Assembly (NCBI GenBank): GCA_015232575.1
Contig: JADFZL010000025.1
Coordinates: forward strand, 28,996-92,995
Origin: Candidatus Rifleibacteriota bacterium
Lineage (GTDB): Bacteria > Muiribacteriota > Ozemobacteria > Ozemobacterales > Ozemobacteraceae
Length of the DNA: 64,000 nucleotides
Reading direction: 5' to 3'
Positions within the stretch are counted from its first letter, which is position 1. Each line of letters begins with the position of its first letter. A program made the position numbers and the translations under genes. The notes under the pieces were generated by a model. That model had not been told where the DNA came from. It ran no database searches and saw only the letters and a program-made list of their open reading frames with translations. Below, in pieces: positions 29,192 to 38,480 of this stretch.

Positions 29192-30318
29192 TTAGAATCA
29201 CTTCCCTTCTCAGGTTTGACTGCCAGAAACTTTTCTCCTTCGGAAAGACCCGACAGAATCTCTACTTTGTCATCAATACTGCGTCCAATGCGGACCAGAT
29301 TATATTGTGGTTTGCCATCGCATTCGACCCACAGACCTTCAAGCTGGCCTCGATATTCTATGGCCGTCTTTGGAACAAGCATGAGCATTTCTTTTCCGAC
29401 AGAAATCATACCCCGCGCGTACATACCGGTTCTGAGCCTGCCATCCTGAGGAACTGCAACTTTCACCACAAAAGTATGTGAAAGAACGTCTCCAGTGGGA
29501 AAAATCTCTGCGACCTTACCTTCCAGAACTGAGTCTGGAAAGGCATCTACGGAAACTTGAATTGGCATGCCCTGAGTTATGCTTCCAATTAGGCCTTCCG
29601 GAACAACGGCTTCGAAACGCTGTTGTGCTTCATCTTCGATTACCATAAGTGGAACTCCAGGCGCAGCAAGCATTCCCGGTTCAATCCGGCGAGAGGTGAC
29701 ACGGCCGGAAAAAGGTGCTACCACTTCGGCAAGATTTTTAATGGTCTGAACCTTGCTGATGCCAGCCTGGGCCTGTCCCATGCGGGCAGAGACGGTTGAC
29801 TTTCTGGCAACAACTCCAGCAACTTGAGCCTCCGCAGATCTAAGCTGAGCCTGGGCTGATTTCAACTGAGTGTCAGCTTGTTCGAATTCCTGCTTGCTGA
29901 CAGATTTTTTTTCATACAAGCCTTTGATGCGTTCAAAGCTGGACAAAGTCATTTTCAAGCTGGTTTCTGCCTGATCTTTCTGTGCTTTCGCGGCTGCCAG
30001 ACCCTGATCAAGCTCATTCATCATGGATGAAGCTTCAGATAAACCTGCCCTGGCGCCTGCCAGATCGGAAGCGATATCTTTGGCATCAATTTTGACCAAT
30101 ATTTCCCCTGCCTTAACAGACTCTCCTTCTCGCTTCAACACTTCGAGAACATTTCCCATAACTTTGCTGGAAAGAGTTGTTGTCATGTGCGGCTGAATTG
30201 TCCCAACCGCTTCGTAAAAGCGATCTCGTTCTGATTTGGATGCCGTTACCCAGGGAAGTTCCACTGCACAAATAAGACTTGTACAAGCTACAAAAACCAT
30301 CAAAATTATTCTTTTCAT
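29188..30318 (-). CDS. RND periplasmic adaptor (HlyD/MFP family)
   Basis: A 376-residue membrane-fusion protein linking the RND pump to the outer-membrane channel. The ATG at 30318 follows AAGGAA; an upstream start at 30369 would run into the channel gene and has no leader. Order: leader (IILMVFVACTSLICA), barrel and lipoyl halves (VLKREGESVKAGEILVKIDA), an alpha-helical hairpin rich in Ala/Gln/Lys (about 85-175), the second lipoyl half (VVAPFSGRVTSRRIEPG), then beta-barrel and membrane-proximal domains. Confidence 0.92.
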   Translation of the reverse strand: MKRIILMVFVACTSLICAVELPWVTASKSERDRFYEAVGTIQPHMTTTLSSKVMGNVLEVLKREGESVKAGEILVKIDAKDIASDLAGARAGLSEASSMMNELDQGLAAAKAQKDQAETSLKMTLSSFERIKGLYEKKSVSKQEFEQADTQLKSAQAQLRSAEAQVAGVVARKSTVSARMGQAQAGISKVQTIKNLAEVVAPFSGRVTSRRIEPGMLAAPGVPLMVIEDEAQQRFEAVVPEGLIGSITQGMPIQVSVDAFPDSVLEGKVAEIFPTGDVLSHTFVVKVAVPQDGRLRTGMYARGMISVGKEMLMLVPKTAIEYRGQLEGLWVECDGKPQYNLVRIGRSIDDKVEILSGLSEGEKFLAVKPEKGSDSK

Positions 30319-30335
30319 ATGAATTATTCCTTTAC

Positions 30336-31715
30336 TCACTGATTTTCGGGGTTTTTCAGAATATCGCAATGCTCGAGATTAAGTTCTCCAAGTGCCATTT
30401 TCAGTCGGGCGCGGCTGATAGAATAGTCATACAAGGCTTTCAGATGATTCATTCGATGCGAAAATAAAGATGTTTCAGCACCCAAAACATCGCTCACGAT
30501 TGCCAAGCCAGCACTATAACGATCACGAAGGATGCGGAGCGATTCAGTACTTTGTTCGGAAGCCAATTTGCTGACACGAATCCGTTCGAGAGCATTATTT
30601 ATGTTAGTTATCGCATCACGAATTTCAAGATGAATCTGATCAGCCAGAGCCTTTTCCATATTCTGCATCTGTCCCTTTTGAAAACGTGCTCCACGGGCTT
30701 TATGAAGTGCTTCTCCGCCATCTGCAATGTTCCAGTCCATGCGTGCAAAAAGCATAGTGTTGCTCTGATTAGAGCTGTTCAAGCCATCTCTGTTGTTTTC
30801 GGCTACTGCACCAACAATGACGCGAGGCCTTGTGATTCCGCGTGCTAATTTTTCCTGGTGATCGAGAGCCTGACTTTGCCGGGCAACTTTAAGATAATCG
30901 GGACGCTGTGCCAAAGCTCTGGCAAGAAGATTGGCTGGAAGATCCTGACAGGTAGTGCATTCCTGTTGCAAAAAGGGCATGTTCAGGTCGTATTCCTGCA
31001 CTGACGGTTCACCCATAATGGTCGCGAGAGACTCTAGGGCAAGAGCAAACTGATTTTTCATACGCAAGAGAGTTTCTTCATTCTGGGAATGGTGCACACC
31101 GGCTTGCAGCAAATCTGACTCTACAGATCGCTCGGCTTCAACAGCTGCCTGAGCATTTCGGAGGCTTTCCTGAGAGGTCTGGCAAGCTTTTTCAGCAACA
31201 GCAACGCTTTCTCGGGCCAATACAACTCCGAGATAAATCTCTATAGTTTTGAAAATAATGTCTTCACTGGCTTTAACTGAATCCTGTTCGGAAATCTTCA
31301 CTCCCTGGCAGGCGGCAGCTACGGCGTGTTTGTCCATTCCGCCAAGATACAGAGGAAGAGCAACCTGAGCGCCAACCTGAAGATTATTTATATATTCCGG
31401 ATCATTCAATCGTGAAGGACTGAAGTCAGACATGTCGATCCGGCCCTGGTTCAAACGAGCTCCAAAAGCCATCATAGGACTGTTAAGCCGACTATCGGAA
31501 ACACCGAGTGAAACCTTCACGCCTTTCATGGCGCGGGCTTCCCCTACTTTTTCAGCGGCAGCCAGCTCTCCATCTTTCATTGCCTTGATATAAGGACTGT
31601 ATGCCAAAGCCTTATTCACAGCTTTTGAAATCGGCAAGGGCTCAACAGACCAAACAGACCTTGCGACGAGCAAAAACAGGAAAACAGATAGAAACTTGCA
31701 TTTCACACTTCTCAT
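30336..31715 (-). CDS. TolC-like outer-membrane efflux channel
   Basis: A 459-residue protein with a leader (FLSVFLFLLVARSVWS) and two OEP repeats of long amphipathic helices (about 30-240 and 250-440; for example KASEDIIFKTIEIYLGVVLA). It forms the trimeric exit duct of the RND system. GGAGG stands 6 nt before the ATG at 31715; the ATG at 31736 lacks this. It precedes the adaptor gene by 17 bp and follows the ArsR regulator by 48 bp. Confidence 0.9.
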   Translation of the reverse strand: MRSVKCKFLSVFLFLLVARSVWSVEPLPISKAVNKALAYSPYIKAMKDGELAAAEKVGEARAMKGVKVSLGVSDSRLNSPMMAFGARLNQGRIDMSDFSPSRLNDPEYINNLQVGAQVALPLYLGGMDKHAVAAACQGVKISEQDSVKASEDIIFKTIEIYLGVVLARESVAVAEKACQTSQESLRNAQAAVEAERSVESDLLQAGVHHSQNEETLLRMKNQFALALESLATIMGEPSVQEYDLNMPFLQQECTTCQDLPANLLARALAQRPDYLKVARQSQALDHQEKLARGITRPRVIVGAVAENNRDGLNSSNQSNTMLFARMDWNIADGGEALHKARGARFQKGQMQNMEKALADQIHLEIRDAITNINNALERIRVSKLASEQSTESLRILRDRYSAGLAIVSDVLGAETSLFSHRMNHLKALYDYSISRARLKMALGELNLEHCDILKNPENQ

Positions 31716-31763
31716 ATAAACCTCCACGGTAATCATTTATCTTTCAGAGTAATTGAGATATTA

Positions 31764-32081
31764 TTAAAGACAGTTCCTTTTTTCAATAGCGGAATTTTCC
31801 AGAACCGCTTCAATGCAGGGAATGAAATTTTTTAAACACGGAACTTTCAAGGAATAAAACACCTGAGTTCCGCGTTTTTCGATTTTCACGATGCCCGCAG
31901 AACGAAGCAGGGCAAGGTGTTTTGAGACAGTAGACACGTCTGCTTCGATCATACGTGTCAGGTCAAGAACACTGCATTCATTTTTGAGAAGTTCGTCGAT
32001 AATAAAAAGCCTGGTCGGATGAGCCATGGCTTTTACAACTTCAGCTCGAGCACTGTATTTAGAAAATGTTATTGTGTCCAT
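31764..32081 (-). CDS. ArsR-family transcriptional regulator of the efflux operon
   Basis: A 105-residue winged-helix repressor: AMAHPTRLFIIDELL (family signature), the recognition helix region MIEADVSTVSKHLALLRSAG and the wing IEKRGTQVFYSLK. The classical ELCVCDL metal box is altered to NECSVLDL with one Cys, and two more cysteines lie in the C-terminal helix (CLKNFIPC). It could sense metals, thiols or persulfides, as in SqrR/BigR relatives. The ATG at 32081 abuts a palindrome and a TTG at 32111 is an alternative. It is the first gene of the operon and likely autorepresses it. Confidence 0.88.
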   Translation of the reverse strand: MDTITFSKYSARAEVVKAMAHPTRLFIIDELLKNECSVLDLTRMIEADVSTVSKHLALLRSAGIVKIEKRGTQVFYSLKVPCLKNFIPCIEAVLENSAIEKRNCL

Positions 32082-32101
32082 ATTTGGCAATTTTACCAAA
32101 T
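32082..32101 (-). promoter_or_regulatory. Palindromic operator candidate for the ArsR regulator
   Basis: ATTTGG and CCAAAT form an inverted repeat with an 8-bp AT-rich centre directly before the arsR ATG, and a further GGC/GCC-flanked half site follows. Size and place match autoregulatory ArsR operators. Confidence 0.6.
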
Positions 32102-32356
32102 AGCCAAACAAAAGTCAACATTTTTCATCAGTTAGTTTAATTGTACAAACCTTATCCGCAACACGAATTGATTGCTTCCATAATGAAAAATCTCATTGAA
32201 AGCGAAAAGCCAGTTGAAAGGTATCTTCGATATTTTTTTATTGAATAGCTTACAAAATTACCAAAAATATGTATAATTAATAGGTGATTCGTTGAAATTT
32301 CAGTTCATTAAGAACCCGAAAAAGATGATAAAAATTTCTTTTGAAGTGAGGAAATT

Positions 32357-33370
32357 ATGAAAATTATGAAAACTCTGAAAAAGCAAATCTTCAGTATGGC
32401 GCTATTTATGGTTATTTCCATCTTATTTTGCCTGAATGTCAATGCCCAGCCGACTAATCCTTTCCAGGGCAACACAGTTTCTCCACTTGGTATGGGAAAC
32501 ACTGGTTCATACGGAACGATGGATCCCGGATCGATTGCTCTTGGTCCATCTTTGTCGCGTTATGGCTGGATAAGAAACGATCTCGGAAGCCGATCCGGCT
32601 TGAACGTAATAGTTACTGCATCGACTGTTAATATTCGCTCTGGTCCATCTGTTGACTTTGAAGCCTTAACAACCGCATCAATGGGAAGCGAATTTGTATT
32701 TGCCGGAGAAGAAAACGGCTGGTACAAACTTGATCTTCAAGCCCGGCCCCAAGTGACGCCTGTTTCTTCAGATAAAATTCAGCAGGCACAGGATAATTTC
32801 CTTAAAGCATACAAAGTTTATACGAGTTCAGTTCTTAAAAATGGGAAAGGCTCAACTCAGTCAAAGGCCGCTTTGAAGGAATTTCAAAGCACTTATGCAT
32901 TGTACAAGGTTGCATTGAAAGGTTCTCAGCCGCTTGCAGATGTTAAATCCGGAAGAGCAGCTACTTCAAAAGTTGTTGTCAGCAAAGCAAACTTCACTGC
33001 AACTGTTTATTCTAACGGTCAGATCGTAAGAGTATTTCCGATTGCCTACGGATCAAATCCTGATGGTTTAAACAAGGTAAAGCAGGGCGATTGCAGAACC
33101 CCTGAAGGAAATTTTGAATTTACGCGAAAGGTAGTTAATCCGGCATACAAAGGCGTTCCATGGTCACCCAGCAGCCCAGTTGGAACCCGTTGGTTGCAGC
33201 TTAACGCAGGGGGTGGCAGCATTGCTCTTCACGGAACAAATGCACCGGGTTCAATCGGAACACGCGCATCACATGGCTGCGTTCGAATGTATACTAAAGA
33301 CGCCGAAGAATTATTTGACTTGATTAAGGTCGGAACTCCTGTTATTATCAAGCCTGTAAAAGAGGGTTAA
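32357..33370 (+). CDS. L,D-transpeptidase (YkuD) with SH3 domain
   Basis: A 337-residue periplasmic enzyme that makes 3-3 peptidoglycan cross-links or attaches proteins to peptidoglycan. Leader (FSMALFMVISILFCLNVNA), then a bacterial SH3 domain (about 85-130: VNIRSGPSVDFEALTTA), a helical spacer, and the YkuD domain with LHGTNAPGSIG and the catalytic SHGCVRM. GAGG precedes the ATG at 32357; a second in-frame ATG at 32366 is possible. It is followed at 38 bp by a TPR gene. Confidence 0.92.
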   Translation: MKIMKTLKKQIFSMALFMVISILFCLNVNAQPTNPFQGNTVSPLGMGNTGSYGTMDPGSIALGPSLSRYGWIRNDLGSRSGLNVIVTASTVNIRSGPSVDFEALTTASMGSEFVFAGEENGWYKLDLQARPQVTPVSSDKIQQAQDNFLKAYKVYTSSVLKNGKGSTQSKAALKEFQSTYALYKVALKGSQPLADVKSGRAATSKVVVSKANFTATVYSNGQIVRVFPIAYGSNPDGLNKVKQGDCRTPEGNFEFTRKVVNPAYKGVPWSPSSPVGTRWLQLNAGGGSIALHGTNAPGSIGTRASHGCVRMYTKDAEELFDLIKVGTPVIIKPVKEG

Positions 33371-33407
33371 TAGAAGATTGTTTGAGAAAAAAAACAGGAG
33401 TTTTTCA

Positions 33408-34238
33408 ATGAAAATTGATAAAATCAGACCAGGTGTATTTGCCTTTTTTATGTTTATTTCGAGTTTAAGTTGTGCAATTGACAATCCGATGATTGAATTA
33501 CCTGCAAGCACCATTAAGCCTGCATCACCAGCTACGTCTTCCCTCGACCTTGTAAATAAAGGAGCCATACTCCTCAATCAGGGAAAATCTATTGAGGCAG
33601 AGAAAATTCTTTCAGATGCTGTAAAAAATAATCCCGTCTCACCTGAAGCGTTCTACAACTACGCTCTGGCATTATCATTCAATGGAAATGTCATTGAAGC
33701 TGCTTCTGCTTCACAGAAAGCGATTGAGCTTAAAAAGGATTTTCCTGCGGCACGCCTTCTTCTCGGAACTTCTTACCTTACGACAGGAAAACCCCTTGAG
33801 GCACTGAAAGCCTTTTCAGCAGCTTTAAGTCAGATAGACAACGATAACGTATGTTATCTGCCGGCATTGTTTAATAAAGCAGTTGCACTTGGAAAACTTG
33901 AAAAATACACTGAAGCAGAAGCATGTTTTGCGGAAGTGCTGGCATCAAATCCAGATGATCCAGCTCCAGCATTTCAGATTGGCGTTCTGAAAATTAAGCA
34001 GAAAAAATGGGATCAGGCTCTTGAATGGCTTGATGCATCTAAATCAGCATTCCCACTGGAAGCTGCAATTCTCTCTGGAAAAGCAAACGTGGAAATGGGC
34101 AACAAAGAACTTGCCGCAGAACACCTTGAGAAGGCAAAGGTAATTCTTATGGACTCTTCAGTGTTAGCGGCAGATGTAAAGGTTTCTATTGCATCAGAAG
34201 TAGAGAATCTTCAGAAAAAACTGGCAGATTTGAAGTAA
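33408..34238 (+). CDS. Exported TPR-repeat protein
   Basis: A 276-residue protein with AGGAG before the ATG at 33408 and a leader (AFFMFISSLSCA); its Cys could be a lipidation site, but the lipobox is poor. About five TPRs follow (LLNQGKSIEAEKILSDAVKN; LTTGKPLEALKAFSAAL; KLEKYTEAEACFAEVL). It is probably a periplasmic scaffold. It is likely co-transcribed with the transpeptidase upstream and ends 2 bp from the convergent guaA stop. Confidence 0.75.
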   Translation: MKIDKIRPGVFAFFMFISSLSCAIDNPMIELPASTIKPASPATSSLDLVNKGAILLNQGKSIEAEKILSDAVKNNPVSPEAFYNYALALSFNGNVIEAASASQKAIELKKDFPAARLLLGTSYLTTGKPLEALKAFSAALSQIDNDNVCYLPALFNKAVALGKLEKYTEAEACFAEVLASNPDDPAPAFQIGVLKIKQKKWDQALEWLDASKSAFPLEAAILSGKANVEMGNKELAAEHLEKAKVILMDSSVLAADVKVSIASEVENLQKKLADLK

Positions 34239-34239
34239 A

Positions 34240-36036
34240 CTACTCCCATTCGATTGTTGCTGGCGGCTTTGAAGTTATATCGTAAAGAATTTTTCCGACT
34301 CCAGGAATTTTTATGGCTTCGCGTAATATTTCGCGAAGCCTGTTTTGTGGCATTTTGAAAAAATCAGCTGTCATTGCATTTGTGGATGTTACAGGTCTGA
34401 TGACAAAAATCCAGTTATTATTTTCGTCTACTGCCGGAAGGCTTATAACTGGCAATTGCCATATTTCGGACATATCTTCTGTCATACTTCTTACCAGTTG
34501 ATCAACTTTTCTCAGAAGATCAGCACGGCTTTGATTTACATCAGAAGCTTTGAGTCTTACAGTATCAAGTCGTGCAAATGGAGAAAAAACCACCCTGTTG
34601 ACTGTTTTGAGGCTATTAACTATTTTGACGGCACAGTCTCCGAGTTTCTGCCAGGAGAACTCGTTTGAGTCTTCGCACCATAATGCTGCCGGGTGAAGAA
34701 ATGTTCTGCCATCGCCCTGTACACCAACTGATTTGACCGGCAGAATTCTGCTTTTAAAGGAAAACGTTTTACATATTTCATCAAGCTCTGGTTCTTCGGA
34801 AATATATCCGTCTTCAGCTTCTGAAGAGGCCGAAGCGAGAATTCTTATTCCAAGGCCAGGTCCTGGGAATGGATGCCGCTGAAGAAGCTTTTCTGGAAGA
34901 TTCAGTTCTCTGCCAAGCTCCCTGATTTCGTCTTTATAAAGGTCACACAGCGGTTCGAGAACCCTTCCCTGAGCAATGAGTTTTTCTATTTCCGGCACAC
35001 GATTGTGATGAGTTTTTATTTTTGCGGAAGATTTGCTTCCACCGCTTTCAATCCGATCAGGATAAATTGTTCCCTGAACCAGCATCCAGTCAGTTCCTGA
35101 ACTGTATTTTGCAATTTTTTCATTTAAAACATCGACAAATGTTTTTCCGATAATTTCGCGCTTCTTTTCCGGGTCATATATTCCTGCAAGCCTGCCTAGA
35201 AAGAGATTGCAAGCATCTGCAAGTTCAATATTCGAGTATCCAAGAGATGAAATATGCCTGACAATTTCTTCAGATTCGCCTTCACGCATTAAACCTGTGT
35301 CAACATGAATGGAAAAGACTCTTTCTTTACCCACCGCTTCGATACACACAGCCAGGGCAACAAGAGAATCCACGCCTCCTGATAGGAAAAGAAGAAGATT
35401 TCTATTCATGGCTTCATGTTTTGTTTTTTCAACAATCTGCCTGCGTCTGGCTTCTGTGGTCCATTCTCTGGTCTGTGTACAAATGCTGAGAAACCTGTCG
35501 AGCATTTTTAAGCCATTCGGAGTATGCGAAACTTCCGGATGAAATTGTACACCGAAAAATTTTCCTGAATCAGACTCAAACGCTGCAATTGAAAGAGAAG
35601 GCGACGACGCAGTAATTCTGAAACCTGCTGGAAGCTCTGAAACGTGGTCTCCGTGACTCATCCAGACACTCTGGCTCTTTCCGAGTCCGTCAAATAAACG
35701 TGATTTTTCAGTGATATTTATTTCAGCGCTGCCATATTCACGCTTTCCACCTGTCTCGACTTTTCCGCCTGAAAGTTGTGCCAGTAGCTGATGTCCGTAG
35801 CACAATCCAAGTATTGGAACCGGACAATTGTGCAAGTCAAAATTTATGCATGGATGACCGGTTTCAAGTACAGAGTGCGGGCCCCCGGAAAAGATTATTC
35901 CAACAAGATTCTTTTCAGAAAGCGGATCAAAGGTTTCCGGGGAAACCACTTCAGAAAATACTCCAAGTGTTCTTATACGATTGGAAATCAGATGAGTATA
36001 CTGTCCACCAAAATCTACAACAACAACCTTCTTCAT
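34240..36036 (-). CDS. guaA: GMP synthase (glutamine-hydrolysing), extended form
   Basis: A 598-residue enzyme making GMP from XMP, ATP and glutamine. The class I amidotransferase domain has Cys in LGLCYGHQLL and His/Glu in FGVQFHPEVSH; the ATP-pyrophosphatase has the P-loop LFLSGGVDSLVAL; the synthase end has RHPFPGPGLGIRI and a terminal PATIEWE. Typical bacterial GuaA is 510-525 residues. The extra length lies around residues 425-520, in the dimerisation domain, where longer forms such as the human enzyme also have an insertion. AAGGAG precedes two adjacent ATGs (36039, 36036). The leader holds a tandem array of palindromes. Confidence 0.95.
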   Translation of the reverse strand: MKKVVVVDFGGQYTHLISNRIRTLGVFSEVVSPETFDPLSEKNLVGIIFSGGPHSVLETGHPCINFDLHNCPVPILGLCYGHQLLAQLSGGKVETGGKREYGSAEINITEKSRLFDGLGKSQSVWMSHGDHVSELPAGFRITASSPSLSIAAFESDSGKFFGVQFHPEVSHTPNGLKMLDRFLSICTQTREWTTEARRRQIVEKTKHEAMNRNLLLFLSGGVDSLVALAVCIEAVGKERVFSIHVDTGLMREGESEEIVRHISSLGYSNIELADACNLFLGRLAGIYDPEKKREIIGKTFVDVLNEKIAKYSSGTDWMLVQGTIYPDRIESGGSKSSAKIKTHHNRVPEIEKLIAQGRVLEPLCDLYKDEIRELGRELNLPEKLLQRHPFPGPGLGIRILASASSEAEDGYISEEPELDEICKTFSFKSRILPVKSVGVQGDGRTFLHPAALWCEDSNEFSWQKLGDCAVKIVNSLKTVNRVVFSPFARLDTVRLKASDVNQSRADLLRKVDQLVRSMTEDMSEIWQLPVISLPAVDENNNWIFVIRPVTSTNAMTADFFKMPQNRLREILREAIKIPGVGKILYDITSKPPATIEWE

Positions 36037-36053
36037 CATCGGCTCCTTTTTTA

Positions 36054-36294
36054 GAGGGGGCACGCGCCCCCTCTCGGCATTCAAACAAGTTTGAACGCCT
36101 CACTCCCCGCGTTCAAGCACTTTGTGCTTGAGGGGGCACGCGCCCCCTCTCGGCATTCAAACAAGTTTGAACGCCTCACTCCCCGCGTTCAAGCACTTTG
36201 TGCTTGAAGGGGAACGCGACCCACTCGGCATTCAAACAAGTTTGAATACCTCACTCCCCGCGCTCGAGCACTTTGTGCCCGAGGGGGCACGCGC
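36054..36294. repeat. Tandem 76-bp repeat of three palindromes in the guaA leader
   Basis: Three consecutive units (starts 36054, 36130, 36206; 76, 76 and 75 bp) and a partial fourth from 36281. Each unit has three inverted repeats: GAGGGGGCACGCGCCCCCTC, TTCAAACAAGTTTGAA and CAAGCACTTTGTGCTTG. The first two units are almost identical; the third has diverged (for example GAAGGGGAACGCGACCCACT). The first hairpin ends about 10 nt before the guaA ribosome site, so three hairpins would form in the guaA leader RNA if transcription starts upstream. Confidence 0.9.
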
Positions 36295-36902
36295 CTGTTC
36301 GCTGCGATAGAACAATTTCGAATGTCAATTCAATAATACAAATATCTATAAATGCAGCAGATTAATAACAATTTCAGGCAGAATACTACCGTAATTAATA
36401 AGCTTTTTCAAGTCCGAAATTCAGAATCCTCACAAACGTTCAAAGTAATAACAAATTACTAAAACCCCCGCCATAAATATTTTGATAAAGTTACTACAAC
36501 TCAGGTCAGAATCATTAATCTCATATTTCCTGATTCGTACAACTCGTGATAAGGCTTTCTAACAAAATGACTGGAAGCTGTCATGACACTTTTCAGAATT
36601 TGAAACCATTTTTCTACATGACCATACACCCAATAAGGTTTTTCCCTCTGGTCATAATGACACAAAAAACTGCCAACTAAAATTCTGCACGATTCAGTAT
36701 GCCTAAACCTTTAAACTCAACACTTATAATCTCAAATCTCAAATCTTATATCTTGAAAATCTGCGTAATCTGCGAAATCTGCGGACAAAAAATCTTTTCT
36801 TGTCTTTCTTTTCTGTGTCGCGGTTAAACAAGCCCTGCATTGAATTGAGAAAAATCAAATTCTGTGTTAGAATGTTCTATTCAGAAAAAGGGGAAATGTA
36901 AT
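36295..36902. other. Intergenic region between divergent guaA and HD-GYP genes
   Basis: About 600 bp of AT-rich DNA with no gene that I can support and no recognisable purine riboswitch. It contains a triple 9-bp repeat at 36759. Promoters for both directions should be here but I cannot place them confidently. Confidence 0.4.
36759..36785. repeat. Triple 9-bp repeat (ATCTGCG type)
   Basis: Three units, ATCTGCGTA, ATCTGCGAA and ATCTGCGGA, in direct tandem. The reverse complement of the last core recurs at about 17470. It resembles the TTCCGTG triple repeat at 15611 in build but not in sequence. Confidence 0.6.
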
Positions 36903-38465
36903 ATGCCTTCATTTGATCAGCACAGTCAGGCCCTTCAGGAAGAAAATGCCCGGCTGCGCAATCAGGTTCTTGAATTGTCCCAACTTGATGATGCCGGCTT
37001 TTTTACAGAAACAGATTCCATTCTTGGTAATATTCTCAAAAGAGCCCGAATTCTGACAATGGCGGAAACAGCATTTTTTGCGCTTCCCTCAATACATCAA
37101 GGCAAACTTGATTTAAAAATCGTTCCTCCCGATTACGAAAACGCTGCACGGAAAGCCTGCAACGAATTTGAAAAAAATTACGAGCAGTGGGAGACTTCCG
37201 AATCAGAGTTACTTACATCAGGAAAATTTGTTATTCTGCCTTTTACACGACGCCATAAACTTATCGGAGTAATGGGACTGAAACTTACCAGAAATGCCCC
37301 GGAAAACGTCTGTGAGCTTCTTACCGGATTCGTTAAACAAGCCTCTGTTACTCTTGAAAACACACTTTTTCATGAAAAGTCCTTTAAACGCCTCCTCACA
37401 CTGAGTAATTTTTCGAATTTTACAAGGGCATCATCAGTTGATGGAAATCTTGAAAAACTAGTCGAAGAATTTCTCACGCTTACGCGCGAAACCATTTCAT
37501 CGGAATTCTCAATTATAAACCTGTCTGCTGAAGCTAATGGCGGAACACCCATAAACAGAATTCTGACTGACACAGGGTTAAGTGACCTTTTTTCATTCTC
37601 TTCACTTTTTGAAGCTGATGTAGAAAAAGTCATTGAAACTCAGAATTATCTCCTTTCGGAACTTCCCTTTAACAAATCGTTTTCAAAAAACCATCTTCAG
37701 GAAAAAAGCAATAAAAGCCCAATGAAAGTTCTTTCTGTTCCAATATTGGCTGAACAAAAAATGTTTGGAGTTCTTCAACTGATCGGAAAAAAATCCGAAT
37801 CTCCATTTTCACAGGAAGACATTGAGCAGGCAAAACTTCTGTGCGAGCAGTTTGCATCACATATTGACTCTACCAGCCGCTTCAAAGAAATTAAAAAAGC
37901 GTTTCTGCAATCCGCAACTGCATTTGCAGATATTCTGGAGTCAAGAGATTCCTTTTTCAGAGGACATTCGCGAAGAGTAGTCGATTTATCAATGAAACTC
38001 GCAGAAATTTTGCTGCCCGACAGATGTCAGAAAGAAAACCTGGAATACGCATCAATAATTCATGAAACTGGGAAATATCTGCTTCCACTGGAATTGCTTC
38101 ACAAGCCATCTTCGCTTTCTTCTGATGAATTTGAAATAATCAAAACTCATATTGAGCTTGTACAAAATGCCTTTGAAAACGTTACATACCTTCAGAAAGC
38201 GTTGAAAATTGCCAGACACCATCATGAACGTTTTGACGGAAGGGGTTATCCGGATGGGCTTAAAGGCGAAGATATACCTTATAGTTCAAGAATGTTAGCT
38301 ATTACAGATGCATTTGACGCAATGATATCGATAAGACCCCATCGTACACCGCTTTCTGAGACAGCAGCACTGCAGGAAATATTAAGATCATCCGGCTCTC
38401 ATTTTGATCCGGAAATTGTAAAAGTCTTTGTAAATATGCGTGACCCGTCTTTAATAAAACCATAA
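36903..38465 (+). CDS. GAF and HD-GYP-like signalling protein with HE in place of HD
   Basis: A 520-residue soluble protein; the ATG at 36903 is preceded by GGGG. A short N-terminal coiled coil (LQEENARLRNQVLEL) leads to two GAF-like regions (about 35-165 and 175-330), then an HD-GYP-type domain. HD-GYP enzymes hydrolyse cyclic di-GMP. Here GHSRRV, HHERFDGRGYPDGLKG and DAFDAM are kept, but the defining HD of HDIGK is His-Glu (IIHETGKYLLP), so a metal ligand is changed and activity is uncertain. It is 15 bp upstream of a HAMP/pseudocyclase/HEAT gene and probably in its operon. Confidence 0.85.
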   Translation: MPSFDQHSQALQEENARLRNQVLELSQLDDAGFFTETDSILGNILKRARILTMAETAFFALPSIHQGKLDLKIVPPDYENAARKACNEFEKNYEQWETSESELLTSGKFVILPFTRRHKLIGVMGLKLTRNAPENVCELLTGFVKQASVTLENTLFHEKSFKRLLTLSNFSNFTRASSVDGNLEKLVEEFLTLTRETISSEFSIINLSAEANGGTPINRILTDTGLSDLFSFSSLFEADVEKVIETQNYLLSELPFNKSFSKNHLQEKSNKSPMKVLSVPILAEQKMFGVLQLIGKKSESPFSQEDIEQAKLLCEQFASHIDSTSRFKEIKKAFLQSATAFADILESRDSFFRGHSRRVVDLSMKLAEILLPDRCQKENLEYASIIHETGKYLLPLELLHKPSSLSSDEFEIIKTHIELVQNAFENVTYLQKALKIARHHHERFDGRGYPDGLKGEDIPYSSRMLAITDAFDAMISIRPHRTPLSETAALQEILRSSGSHFDPEIVKVFVNMRDPSLIKP

Positions 38466-38480
38466 TACCAGGAAAAAAAA

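Noticed and set aside
36295..36902. Purine riboswitch in the guaA leader
   Set aside because: I could not find the conserved three-way junction bases; only the palindromic array is evident.
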